DNA of 64,000 nucleotides from Streptosporangium album (lineage in GTDB: Bacteria > Actinomycetota > Actinomycetes > Streptosporangiales > Streptosporangiaceae). The position numbers and the translations under genes are program-made. Every line of letters starts with the position of its first letter. The stretch's first letter is position 1. Location: assembly GCF_014203795.1 (NCBI RefSeq), contig NZ_JACHJU010000005.1:186001-250000 (forward strand), read 5' to 3'. A model generated the notes under the pieces. The model was not told the origin of the DNA and searched no databases. It worked only from the letters and a program-made list of their open reading frames with translations. Of the stretch, positions 52,053 through 60,634 are shown piece by piece.

Positions 52053-52811
52053 GTGCTTCAGCGCCTTCGGCATGCAGAGATCATGCGCCGGGTCCGCCTC
52101 TCAGGCGCCACCAGCGTCAGCGACCTCGCCAGACAGCTCGGTGTGAGCCCATCGACCATCCGCCGGGACCTCGAGGTGCTCGACCGCGACGGCACGCTGA
52201 GGCGCGTGCGCGGGGGCGCGTTCGCCAGCGTCGACGCCGACGACGACCTGCCCTTCGCCGAAGTGGCGGCCCTCGACGAGCAGGACAAGGAGGCCGTGGC
52301 CGTCCGCGCCGCGCAGCTCGTGCGCGACGGCGACGTGATCCTGCTCGACATCGGTACGACGACGATGCGCCTGGCCCGTCAGCTTCGCGGCCGCCGCGTC
52401 ACCGTGATCACCTCCAGTCTCGCCGTATTCGATGTGCTGCGCAGCGACCCTGCGATCGAGCTGCTGCTGCTCGGCGGCATGGTCCGACGGACCTACCACT
52501 CGCTGGTCGGGGTGCTGACCGAGGAGGCGCTGCGCCAGGTGTGCGCCGACCGCGTGTTCCTGGGCACGAGCGGCGTCCGGCCGGACGGCCAGCTTGTCGA
52601 CAGCACGCTCGCCGAGGTGCCGGTGAAGCGGGCGATGATCGCGGCAGCGGGGCAGGTGGTACTGCTGGCCGACCGGCACAAGTTCCCCGGCACCGGTGCC
52701 CTGCGAGTGTGCGGCCCCGAGGACATCGACGTCATCGTCACGAACCAGGGCACCGACGAGACGACGCTGCGTAACTGCGCGGCAGCGGGCGCGGAGGTGC
52801 TGCTCGCGTGA
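52053..52811 (+). CDS. DeoR-family transcriptional regulator
   Basis: A 252-residue regulator. The N-terminal DeoR helix-turn-helix (residues 6-60) contains SVSDLARQLGVSPSTIRRDL, then LDRDGTLRRVRGGAF. The C-terminal DeoRC sugar-phosphate sensor has VILLDIGTTTMRLARQL, VTVITSSLAVFDVL, DRVFLGTSGVRP and VLLADRHKF. GTG start at 52053. It is divergent from the PfkB-importer-deacetylase operon and 67 bp upstream of the GH4 gene. The natural inducer would be the phosphorylated sugar made by the PfkB kinase. Confidence 0.9.
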   Translation: MLQRLRHAEIMRRVRLSGATSVSDLARQLGVSPSTIRRDLEVLDRDGTLRRVRGGAFASVDADDDLPFAEVAALDEQDKEAVAVRAAQLVRDGDVILLDIGTTTMRLARQLRGRRVTVITSSLAVFDVLRSDPAIELLLLGGMVRRTYHSLVGVLTEEALRQVCADRVFLGTSGVRPDGQLVDSTLAEVPVKRAMIAAAGQVVLLADRHKFPGTGALRVCGPEDIDVIVTNQGTDETTLRNCAAAGAEVLLA

Positions 52812-52878
52812 GCGCCGCTCGCACAGTCAGGGCCTGTGAGCAGAACGAGACAGCTATCAGGGAAGGCAGAGGGCTGCG

Positions 52879-54231
52879 ATGAAACTGGCCGTTCTCGGAG
52901 GCGGAGGCTTCCGGGTCCCGCTCGTGTACGGCGCGCTTCTGCGCGACACCGCCAAGCCGCGCGTGGAGGAGGTGGTGCTGTACGACGTGTCGGCGGAGCG
53001 GCTCGCGGCCATCCGCCATGTGCTGGACCAGCTCGCCGCCGACTACGACCTCCCGCCCAGGGTGCGGACCACCACGGACCTGGACACCGCGCTGCGCGAC
53101 GCCGACTTCGTCTTTTCGGCGATCCGAGTGGGCGGTCTGGCGGGACGCACCGCGGACGAGCGGGTCGCGCTGGAGCTGGGCCTTCTCGGCCAGGAGACAA
53201 CCGGACCCGGCGGCATCGCCTTCGGTCTGCGCACCGTCCCGGTGGCCGTGCGCGTGGCCGAGCGAGTGGCCGCCCTCGCGCCCCGGGCCTGGGTCATCAA
53301 CTTCACCAACCCGGCCGGCATGATCACTGAGGCCATGCAGAGCGTGCTCGGCGACCGCGTGGTCGGTATCTGCGACTCGCCGATCGGGCTGATCCGGCGG
53401 GCCGCCGCCGCCCTCGGGCTCGATCCGGCGCGCGTGTCGCCGGATTACGTGGGGCTGAACCACCTCGGCTGGCTGCGCGGGCTCACCCACCAGGGCCGCG
53501 ACGTGCTGCCTGACCTGCTCGCCGACGACGCGGCGCTGCGCCAAATCGAGGAGGCCCGGATCTTCGGCGGCGACTGGGTGCGGACCCTTGGCGCACTGCC
53601 CAACGAATATCTCTACTACTACTACTTCACCCGCGAATCCGTCGCCGCGATCAGCGGCGCCGAGCACACCCGCGGTGAGTCCCTGCTCGGGCAGCAGGAC
53701 CGGTTCTACGCGTCCGTACGAGAGCGGCCCGAACACGCACTCGCCGAGTGGGGCAGGGCACGCAAGGAACGCGACGCGACGTACATGGCCGAGACCCGCG
53801 ACATCGCCGACGCAGGCGAACGCGACGCCGCCGACATGGAGGCGGGCGGGTACGAAGGCATCGCACTCGCCCTCATGGCCGCCATCGCCCGTGGAGAGTC
53901 CACCACCATGATCCTCAACGTCCGCAACGGCACCGCGGTGCCCGGCCTGCCCGCGGAGGCGGTTGTCGAGATCCCCTGCGTGGTGAACGGCTCCGGAATC
54001 CGGCCGCTGGCCACCCGCCCACTCCCCGGCCGCTTCCTCGGCCTCGTGGAACAGGTCAAGGCGGTCGAACAGACGACCATCGCAGCCGCCCTGTCGGGCT
54101 CGTCCCGCCTGGCCATCGAGGCATTCGCCCTGCACCCCCTGGTCGACTCGGTCAGCACCGCGCGCAAGCTGCTCGACGGCTACCGCGCCCGCATCCCGGA
54201 GCTGGCCACCGTCCTCCACGGCACCCCTTAG
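52879..54231 (+). CDS. GH4-family NAD-dependent glycosidase
   Basis: A 450-residue GH4 enzyme (6-phospho-beta-glucosidase/alpha-galactosidase type), which cleaves glycosides by an NAD- and Mn-dependent redox mechanism. N-terminal KLAVLGGGGFRVPLV binds NAD. Also visible are FSAIRVGGLAGRTADE, INFTNPAGMITEA, the metal-binding Cys in GICDSPIGLI near residue 163 and the His in VGLNHLGW near 194. ATG 52879 follows GGAAGGCAGAGGG. Since the locus has an ABC importer and a kinase but no PTS, its substrate may be unphosphorylated or phosphorylated after entry. An IS starts on the base after its stop codon. Confidence 0.9.
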   Translation: MKLAVLGGGGFRVPLVYGALLRDTAKPRVEEVVLYDVSAERLAAIRHVLDQLAADYDLPPRVRTTTDLDTALRDADFVFSAIRVGGLAGRTADERVALELGLLGQETTGPGGIAFGLRTVPVAVRVAERVAALAPRAWVINFTNPAGMITEAMQSVLGDRVVGICDSPIGLIRRAAAALGLDPARVSPDYVGLNHLGWLRGLTHQGRDVLPDLLADDAALRQIEEARIFGGDWVRTLGALPNEYLYYYYFTRESVAAISGAEHTRGESLLGQQDRFYASVRERPEHALAEWGRARKERDATYMAETRDIADAGERDAADMEAGGYEGIALALMAAIARGESTTMILNVRNGTAVPGLPAEAVVEIPCVVNGSGIRPLATRPLPGRFLGLVEQVKAVEQTTIAAALSGSSRLAIEAFALHPLVDSVSTARKLLDGYRARIPELATVLHGTP

Positions 54232-55890
54232 CTTGCGATTTAACGTCACTCTCGGTGTTCGTTGCCGGTCGTTACGGTCTTTCGGTAGGGCGGACGCTTG
54301 TCCTTCGGCCGGTTCCTTGATCCTTTTGGGCGTCCGGGTCCGGGTCGGGTGAGTTTCGGCGAGCCGGCGGGCGTCCCCAATTTCGCACGGAGACGGCGAA
54401 AGCCGAGGCGGACCCGGTACGGGCTGAGCGGCCTTCCCGGTTCGGGGCGTGGATGCCAGGGGCGGCGCAGGTCATCGACGTGCGGGCTGGCCAGCCGGAG
54501 TTGGGCGTAGGCGGCCATGATCAGATGCATCCAGCGGTCGGTGGCCTGCGCGGAGGAAAGGTGGGCGCGGGCCATACCCAGGTAGACCTTGGCGAACCGG
54601 TGGAAATGCTCTTGGTCGAAACGACGCAGGTAGGCCTTCCACAGCAGATCCACCAGATCCAGATCGACCTCGACGGGCCCGGCATGCCACAGCCAGAGAT
54701 CTTTGGTGGGCTTGCGGCCGTCGGGCAGCCGGTCCACGACGATCTGCAGGACGGTACCGCGCACGATGGGCAGCCGCTCATCGGCGGGGTGACCGGCCCA
54801 GCGACCGGTGCGGGTGAGCTTTTGATGCAGGCCCTTCCACGCGCGTACCCTCACGGTGCCGTACCGGGCCGATCCTGCGCTCAGGTCGATGTCCGGGGCA
54901 TACCGCTTGGCCGCATCCGAGCAGGAGAACTCCTGGCCGTGACGCTTACCCGCGCCCATTTCGCCAGGTCGCCGGGGTTCGGGGTCGGCGTAGAAGACGC
55001 GGGTGGCGCGCAGCCGAACCAGGACCTGAACGTGCCGACCGGTCAGCGCGTGGGAGATGTCGGTGGCGTAGTTCCCGGCGTCCAGCATGATCAGCGGCGG
55101 CGGATCGCCCCCGGTGAGCCGGCCGGTCGACTCCAGGTCCGCCAGCAGGCCGGTGATCTGCTCGATGGTGACATCGGTGTGCTCCTGGCTCGGCCGCAGC
55201 CGGCGCGCCTCGATCGGGTCCACCCATGAGGAGTCTCCCCACTGCACACCCACCAGCAGGCTGTAGGGCCAGCCGGGCAGGAACTTGTCGCCGCCCTTGC
55301 CGCGTACCTGCACCATCACCCGCTCGTCGGCATATTCGGCGTCGGGCCGCGCGTCCGGCGTGATGTCCAGCGCGAACATCAACGGCTCGCCCGGCCGGGC
55401 CGCGGCAGATACCCCGAGCAGCAGGCGCCGCAGCCCGCCCGCGTCGATCCGGCCCTGATCCAAAGCGGCGTAGACCGAGCCGTGCCCGCGGCGGAACTCC
55501 GGCTCCATCGACAACTCCACCGGCGAGCGCACCGGCCCCTGCGCGCACAGCAACGCATCGGTGAGCTCGAACAACGCGTCCGCCCGGCGCCACAAGAGCC
55601 GGTGGAGGCCGGCCCGGAAATCGATCAGGGGACGAAGATGTGACCGACCGGATGCCCCAATGTGCTCCGTCACCTCGCGCGCTGCTGCGATAGTCGGCAT
55701 CTGCGGCCACCTCTCGGGTCTCCGGCGTCTTGACAACACCGAAGATGGAGATGGTGGCCGCTCTCTTGGGCGCGACACGCCGTACCACGACGGTTACATT
55801 CCGGTGCATCCCGCCATGTCGCGATAGTCCTACTATCGGCCGCTATCTGCCCCAGACTGCACCAACATCCGGACCTGCTTAAATCGCAAG
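54232..55890 (-). mobile_element. Full-length insertion sequence (parent type of the deleted copy at 14.9 kb)
   Basis: 1659 bp bounded by CTTGCGATTTAA and its inverted copy TTAAATCGCAAG. It has one transposase gene on the minus strand. It abuts the GH4 stop codon on the left and a truncated reading frame on the right. No clear target duplication is visible (TTA occurs near both flanks but offset by one base). Confidence 0.85.
54246..55700 (-). CDS. DDE transposase (IS701/IS4-like, NF041680-type)
   Basis: About 484 residues from ATG 55700; the frame is open to 55778. N-terminal ADALFELTDALLCAQGPVRS, then LSMEPEFRRGHGSVYAAL. DDE-like positions are MFALDITPDARPDAEYAD (Asp after a strand), PLIMLDAGNYATDISHAL (second Asp) and the C-terminal YLRRFDQEHFHRFAKVYLG (Glu). 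The very basic tail (RPKGSRNRPKDKRPPYRK) probably binds DNA. I assign the family from these features and memory of actinobacterial transposases. It could mobilise the deleted copy in trans. Confidence 0.75.
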   Translation of the reverse strand: MPTIAAAREVTEHIGASGRSHLRPLIDFRAGLHRLLWRRADALFELTDALLCAQGPVRSPVELSMEPEFRRGHGSVYAALDQGRIDAGGLRRLLLGVSAAARPGEPLMFALDITPDARPDAEYADERVMVQVRGKGGDKFLPGWPYSLLVGVQWGDSSWVDPIEARRLRPSQEHTDVTIEQITGLLADLESTGRLTGGDPPPLIMLDAGNYATDISHALTGRHVQVLVRLRATRVFYADPEPRRPGEMGAGKRHGQEFSCSDAAKRYAPDIDLSAGSARYGTVRVRAWKGLHQKLTRTGRWAGHPADERLPIVRGTVLQIVVDRLPDGRKPTKDLWLWHAGPVEVDLDLVDLLWKAYLRRFDQEHFHRFAKVYLGMARAHLSSAQATDRWMHLIMAAYAQLRLASPHVDDLRRPWHPRPEPGRPLSPYRVRLGFRRLRAKLGTPAGSPKLTRPGPGRPKGSRNRPKDKRPPYRKTVTTGNEHRE

Positions 55891-56035
55891 TTATGTATTC
55901 AGCGGCAAAACCTCGCACACCTCCGTGGGCTGCGCGACCGACGCCCTCCGCTACTACGGCCCGTCGGCGATCGTCCAATGCCGCAACGTAGGCACCTTCC
56001 CGACCAACCATTACGAACTATGGGTAAAGCCGTAG
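55891..56035 (+). pseudogene. 3' fragment of a gene truncated by the IS
   Basis: Immediately right of the IS, a plus frame gives 47 residues (YVFSGKTSHTSVGCATDALR, then YYGPSAIVQCRNVGTFPTNH) to TAG 56033-56035. Two Cys 16 residues apart and aromatic-rich strands suggest the end of a small secreted protein. The 5' part is absent on the other side of the IS, where the GH4 gene stands, so a deletion accompanied the insertion. Confidence 0.5.
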
Positions 56036-56120
56036 CAACACGCCACGGCCTCTAGTTCGGCCGTCCCGCCGAACCTGCGAACACTTTCGACTCCTCGGTC
56101 AGCTCCAGAGGCTACGGGAG

Positions 56121-56154
56121 GGCCCCTGTCCCCTGCGGGCGGCGGGGGCCTTTT
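56121..56154 (+). terminator. Rho-independent-type terminator
   Basis: GGCCCC... pairs with ...GGGGCC (56121-56150, with a further GTCCCC/GGGCGGC inner region), directly followed by TTTT. It would end transcription of the truncated gene. From 56155 to 56384 I see no gene apart from a doubtful short frame ending MDLYVQVTGRTASGNNEIA at 56320. Confidence 0.6.
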
Positions 56155-56316
56155 GCGTACGGGGGTCCAGGACCTTCGAAGGCTTCCGGTCGCGATCATC
56201 GGCGGTCAAACCGATGCTCACCAGGACCCGGGTTCGACAGATCATCGGGCTTTCGGGGACATTATGGATCTGTACGTGCAGGTCACAGGCCGCACGGCTA
56301 GCGGAAACAACGAAAT

Positions 56317-58171
56317 CGCCTAGTGACACGCTTTCGCTCTAAGACGGCTATTTACGCGGGGATATAGCGGTATCGTCTAGTGGCATGTACGTGAAGACTG
56401 CGACCCGGCGGACCAAGGATGGCCAGGAGATCCGCTACCTCCAACTGGCCCACAACGAGTGGGACGCCGACGCGCAGCGGTCCCGGACCAAGGTGCTGCA
56501 CTCCTTCGGCCGCGCCGACCAGTTGGACCGGGCCGCGATCGAGCGGCTGGTCGTGTCGCTAGGCCGACTGCTCGATCCGGACCGTGCCGCAGTGTTGAGC
56601 GCCCCGGCGGGACTGGAATTCCTGGAGGCACGCCCGCTGGGCGGCACCCACATGCTCGACGGGCTGTGGCGACGGCTGGGCATCGACGCCACGATGAAGC
56701 GGCTGCTGGCCGGGCGGCGGATGGACGCCCGAGCCGAGCGGACGCTGTTCGCGCTGGTCGCCAACCGGGCGCTCGCGCCGTCGTCCAAGCCGGCCGCGAC
56801 CGAGTGGATCAACTCCGACGTGCACATCGACGGCCTGACCGTCATCGACGAGCAGGCCTGCCACCGGGCAATGGACTGGCTGGCCGAGATCGAACCCGTC
56901 CTGGCCAAGGACGTGTACTTCCAGGTCACCGACCTGCTGAACCTCGAAGTCGACTTGATCTTCTTCGATACGACCAGCACGTATTTCGAGACCGATCAGG
57001 CCGATGAGCCCGTCGCTCGCGACGAGCGAGGCCGCCTCCTCGACCAGCCCGCCGGCCCGTCCGCCACCGGCGACGACAACCCAGACGGCGCCGGGGAGAA
57101 GGTGAAGCTGCGCGGGTTCCGCTCCTACGGCAAGAGCAAGGACTCACGGCCTGATCTCCCGCAGGTCGTGGTCGGCATGGCGGTGACCCGCGACGGCATT
57201 CCGGTGCGGGTCTGGTCCTGGCCGGGCGCTACCGGCGATTCGGCCCTCATCCGCCAGGTCCGCGACGACCTGCGCGAATGGACGCTGTCCAAGGTCATCT
57301 ACGTGGCCGATCGAGGCTTCTCCTCCGCCACGAACCGCAAGGCTCTGATGCAAGGGGGCACCGGCTACATCATCGGCGAGAAGCTCCGCTCGGGCACCGC
57401 CGAGGCCAAGACGGCCCTGTCCCGGCAGGGCCGCTATGCCACCGTCGCCGACAACCTGCAGGTCAAAGAGGTGAAGATCGGATCGGCTGACCGCTTCATC
57501 ATCTGCTATAACCCCGATCAGGCCGTCCGCGATGCCGCCGTCCGTGAGCAACTCATCTCCCAGCTGACCGAGATGATCGACGGCACCGACACCCTTAGCC
57601 GCACCAAACGAGCCGATCTCGCCGGAGTCATCTCCACCAAGCCAGGCCTGCACCGTTTCCTACGCCAGACGCCCGGTGGACTACTCCGCGTCGACCGCGC
57701 GAAGATCGAACGCGAGACGAACCTGGACGGCAAGTACCTGCTGCGCTGCAGCGACCCCAGCCTGAGCCCCGAGGATGTCGCGCTTGGATACAAGCAACTC
57801 CTGCAGGTGGAACGAGGCTGGCGCGACATGAAATCGATCATCGACCTGCGGCCCGTCTACCACCGCCGCGAAGACCGCATCCGCGCCCATGTCCTGCTCT
57901 GCTGGCTCGCCCTGCTGCTGATCCGCGTCGCCGAGAACGCCACCGGCCAGACCTGGACCACGCTGCGCGCCGAACTGCAGCGCCTGCACGTCATCGCCTA
58001 CACCGGCCCCTCGGGCGCCTTCCGCCAGTCCACCGAGCTCACCAAGCCCCAGCGCGACCTGTTCATCGCCCTCGACGTCCCCGCGCCCAAGAAAATCCTC
58101 GATCTGGCCGTCGCCGACTGACCGCCGGCCCGAGTCCCGCCTCGCGACCACCTGCACGCCTAGTGACACGC
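56317..58171 (+). mobile_element. IS1634-family element with 15-bp flanking direct repeats
   Basis: CGCCTAGTGACACGC occurs at 56317-56331 and again in the same orientation at 58157-58171, enclosing the IS1634-family transposase gene. IS1634 and relatives are known for variable, sometimes long, target duplications, so these may be the duplicated target. I could not find matching terminal inverted repeats just inside, so the exact element ends are uncertain. Confidence 0.65.
56385..58121 (+). CDS. IS1634-family transposase
   Basis: A 578-residue DDE transposase. N-terminal MYVKTATRRTKDGQEIRYLQ, then VLHSFGRADQLDRAAIERLV is the typical start. The catalytic core has LEVDLIFFDTTSTYFE (first Asp), KVIYVADRGFSSATN (second Asp) and YKQLLQVERGWRDMKSIIDL (Glu), then RPVYHRREDRIRAHVLLCWL. 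The gene looks intact. The start at ATG 56385 follows an AT-richer leader (GATATAGCGGTAT) that may hold its promoter. Confidence 0.92.
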   Translation: MYVKTATRRTKDGQEIRYLQLAHNEWDADAQRSRTKVLHSFGRADQLDRAAIERLVVSLGRLLDPDRAAVLSAPAGLEFLEARPLGGTHMLDGLWRRLGIDATMKRLLAGRRMDARAERTLFALVANRALAPSSKPAATEWINSDVHIDGLTVIDEQACHRAMDWLAEIEPVLAKDVYFQVTDLLNLEVDLIFFDTTSTYFETDQADEPVARDERGRLLDQPAGPSATGDDNPDGAGEKVKLRGFRSYGKSKDSRPDLPQVVVGMAVTRDGIPVRVWSWPGATGDSALIRQVRDDLREWTLSKVIYVADRGFSSATNRKALMQGGTGYIIGEKLRSGTAEAKTALSRQGRYATVADNLQVKEVKIGSADRFIICYNPDQAVRDAAVREQLISQLTEMIDGTDTLSRTKRADLAGVISTKPGLHRFLRQTPGGLLRVDRAKIERETNLDGKYLLRCSDPSLSPEDVALGYKQLLQVERGWRDMKSIIDLRPVYHRREDRIRAHVLLCWLALLLIRVAENATGQTWTTLRAELQRLHVIAYTGPSGAFRQSTELTKPQRDLFIALDVPAPKKILDLAVAD

Positions 58172-58193
58172 CCTTCCGGCGCGTCCTAGGCGT
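58157..58193. repeat. Imperfect hairpin overlapping the right direct repeat
   Basis: CGCCTAGTGACACGC is followed after about 6 bases by GGCGCGTCCTAGGCG, giving an outer 7-bp stem (CGCCTAG/CTAGGCG) and an inner GAC-CGC-rich stem. It may act as a terminator for the transposase gene or be the duplicated target feature itself. No gene is seen up to 58329. Confidence 0.4.
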
Positions 58194-58329
58194 TTCCGCT
58201 GTTCAGGCAGGCATTGATGCCCCTAGTAGAACAATCATCTGTCGAACCCGGGCAGGACAATGCTTAGCGCACGATCCGGTTCCGATGTTCCTCGGACCCC
58301 AGGACAACCATGGCCCGCCCGGTAGCGTC

Positions 58330-59394
58330 TCAGGTGACTTGCCTGGCGTGCTTGATCTCGGCGGCTGGAAACGGCGTCCGCTTGCTCGTGTTGAGCAGGC
58401 GGTGGTGGAACTCGTTCAAGACGATGGCCGCCGGGGCGTGCCGGTCGATGATCGCGGCAGTCGCGGGCGGGACGTCATCGGGCTGTCGCCCTGCGATCCA
58501 TTCCCGCAGGAACGCCTGCTGGTCGAGGTCGCCGCGCAGGTCGTCGAGCAGGTGGTGGTGCAGCAAATGGCCCGTGGTGTAGCAGTGGTCATAGTCGAGA
58601 TGTTCGGACAGGAACGCGGCCTCGGCCACGGTGAGCTCGAAGCCGGAACTCAGGGCAAGTCCGAAGTCGGCGAAGTAGAGCCGCTGGCCGTCGGTCAGGA
58701 TGTTGACGAAATGGGCGTCGAAGTGGACGAGCCCGCGAGAGCTCATGAAGGCGCTTCCACGTGCCAGAGCCTCCTCCACCCAGGGGTACGGCGAGCCTTC
58801 TCCGCTGCCCGGCGCGGCCTTCCGCGAGTCGGCCAGCCAGGCGGCGAGAGTCTGCGGCACGTGTTCCAAGAAGAGCACCAGGCTGGATGTTGAGCGGCCG
58901 ACGGCCTCCAGGCGTTCACGGACGGCCGACGAGCCCTCCCAGTGCGCGACCGCCCCATCGATGCCGCCGAATTCGTCGACGAACCCCTCGGGTGGGGAGT
59001 CGGGCAGCACCCGCCAGTGGTACATCAGCGGAAAGCCCTCATACTCCCGCCCGAGGACCCAGTTGGTGGTCATGGTGTGTACGGCCAGCTCACGCCAGCC
59101 TCCGAACCCGGCCGAGCCCACCCCGTACTGGTAGAATAACGGCAGCCCGAACAGGTTCGCCGTCGAGCGCACGTTCTCCGGCCGCAGCTCGATGTCGGTC
59201 AGCGGGATCCGTTTGATGAAGACCCGCCTCCCGCTGATGTCCATCTCCGCCGATCTGCCGCCGATGCCGGACCCGAGCGCAGTGGCTTCCGTCACGGCTT
59301 GGCTGAGTCGGCGGTCGCTCAGCAGCGACAGCCGGGTGGAGACCGCTCCGTAGGCGGCCAGGCGCGCGGCGTACCGCGAGTCTGGGTTGGGCAT
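58330..59394 (-). CDS. Protein-kinase-fold hypothetical protein (APH-like)
   Basis: About 354 residues from ATG 59394 (AGGAG 11 bases upstream). RRVFIKRIPLTDIELRPEN carries a Lys as in a kinase N-lobe, followed by VLFLEHVPQTLAAWL (hinge-like). The C-lobe has GLVHFDAHFVNILTDGQRLY (HxD with Asn, a catalytic loop) and FADFGLAL (DFG). These are the essential kinase/aminoglycoside-phosphotransferase features, with HFDAHFVNI replacing the usual HGDLHxxNI. The substrate is unknown. It stands alone between mobile elements, so transfer is possible. Confidence 0.7.
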   Translation of the reverse strand: MPNPDSRYAARLAAYGAVSTRLSLLSDRRLSQAVTEATALGSGIGGRSAEMDISGRRVFIKRIPLTDIELRPENVRSTANLFGLPLFYQYGVGSAGFGGWRELAVHTMTTNWVLGREYEGFPLMYHWRVLPDSPPEGFVDEFGGIDGAVAHWEGSSAVRERLEAVGRSTSSLVLFLEHVPQTLAAWLADSRKAAPGSGEGSPYPWVEEALARGSAFMSSRGLVHFDAHFVNILTDGQRLYFADFGLALSSGFELTVAEAAFLSEHLDYDHCYTTGHLLHHHLLDDLRGDLDQQAFLREWIAGRQPDDVPPATAAIIDRHAPAAIVLNEFHHRLLNTSKRTPFPAAEIKHARQVT

Positions 59395-59557
59395 CAGTGG
59401 TGGCTCCTGAGTCTCCCCGCCAGACGTTGGCGAGCTATCGGCGTGATCGGCCCTATTCGACAAGGCCAGCATGCTCTCACAAACGCTCCATTCCCGGAGG
59501 AAGATCAATCGGACATCGCGGTGACCGTCTGGATCACCAATCCCTTTTCACAACTCG

Positions 59558-59594
59558 TTCTCACTCAAAAAGCGAGACCCACCCCTTGTGAGAA
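59558..59594. promoter_or_regulatory. Inverted repeat upstream of the recombinase
   Basis: TTCTCAC (59558-59564) and GTGAGAA (59588-59594), perfect 7-bp arms 23 bp apart, end 15 bp before the ATG at 59609. It could be an operator or part of a resolvase binding site. The segment is noticeably less GC-rich. Confidence 0.35.
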
Positions 59595-59608
59595 ATGTTT
59601 GTGACACG

Positions 59609-60586
59609 ATGCGAGGTGTGGCCGACCTCCCCGCATCCTCCGTGCCCCCTGCCGACCGCGACGCCGACGACGTCGAGCACCACCCGTGCCCGCGCTGCGG
59701 CGTGGCGGCGGGCTCGCCGTGCCGATCCCGTTCCGGCGCCGTCGCCGGGACCTACCACACCGGCCGCTTCACCAAGGTCGGCCGGCTGGCAAAGCTGCTG
59801 CGGGTACAGACCCCTGCCGATCGCGGTCCGGGACAGCCGTGGCGGCCCGGCACCCCGCCACCGGCCCCACTCGCCACGGATGCGCCCACCGCTGACATCC
59901 GGATCGGATACGCCCGTTGCAGCTCGCTGACCCAGGAACTGCAGTCACAGCTGGATGCCCTCGCGGCCCACGGCATCGATCGCGACAAGATCTTCTCCGA
60001 GAAGATCTCGACCCGGGTCCGGGTCCGCCCCCAGTTCGAGGCCGCGCTCACCCTGGCCCGCCAGATCAAGGCACACGCCCCGCACTGCCGCGTCATCCTG
60101 ACCGTGTACGAAATGAAACGGCTCGGCCGCGACGCCGCCGAACTCACCGCACTGGCCGACCACCTGGTCGCGCACGGCCTGGTCCTGGAGATGCTCGGCG
60201 GGCCGCTGGCGGGCCTGTACGACCCATCCGGCCCAGGCCGGATGCTGTTCGCCTTCTTCACCGCGATGGCCGAAACCGAACGCGAAGCCATACGGGAGGC
60301 GACCCTGGAGGGCCTGGACGCCGCCGCCCGCAAGGGCAACCACGGCGGACGGCCCGCCGTCATCACCGAGGACATGCTGCACACCGTGCTGCGCCGCAGG
60401 GCCGCTGGCGAGTCCGTCGAGACCATCCGAGCCGACCTGATCATCCCCACCGGGAAACGCAAGGGCCGCAACCCCAGCCTGGCCAGCATCTACCGCGCCC
60501 TGGCCGAGCACGACAAGGCGCAGGCCTACCCCGACGCGGTCGCCCAGGCCCACTCAGAGTTCGCCGAGCTCACAACAGGAACCTGA
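59609..60586 (+). CDS. Serine recombinase (resolvase/invertase type) with N-terminal zinc motif
   Basis: About 325 residues from ATG 59609 (GTG 59588 is an alternative; neither has a strong ribosome site). Residues 27-50 hold CPRC...PC...H, a zinc-ribbon-like motif common in actinomycete plasmid and phage proteins. The catalytic domain begins near 97: IRIGYARCSSLTQELQSQLD with the active Ser at 105, then YEMKRLGRDAAELTALADHL and FFTAMAETEREAIREATLEG (E-helix). The C-terminal helix-turn-helix (PAVITEDMLHTVLRRRAAGE to NPSLASIYRALAEHD) binds DNA. It acts on short crossover sites to resolve or invert DNA. It ends 48 bp before the first repeat of the inverted CRISPR array. Confidence 0.85.
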   Translation: MRGVADLPASSVPPADRDADDVEHHPCPRCGVAAGSPCRSRSGAVAGTYHTGRFTKVGRLAKLLRVQTPADRGPGQPWRPGTPPPAPLATDAPTADIRIGYARCSSLTQELQSQLDALAAHGIDRDKIFSEKISTRVRVRPQFEAALTLARQIKAHAPHCRVILTVYEMKRLGRDAAELTALADHLVAHGLVLEMLGGPLAGLYDPSGPGRMLFAFFTAMAETEREAIREATLEGLDAAARKGNHGGRPAVITEDMLHTVLRRRAAGESVETIRADLIIPTGKRKGRNPSLASIYRALAEHDKAQAYPDAVAQAHSEFAELTTGT

Positions 60587-60634
60587 CCACACCGCCGCAG
60601 GTCAGAGCTATATGTGTTGGATTCTTCGACAGGA

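Noticed and set aside
56213-56322. Frame ending MDLYVQVTGRTASGNNEIA before the IS1634 repeat
   Set aside because: Short, without start signals or known family, and its stop lies within the 15-bp direct repeat.
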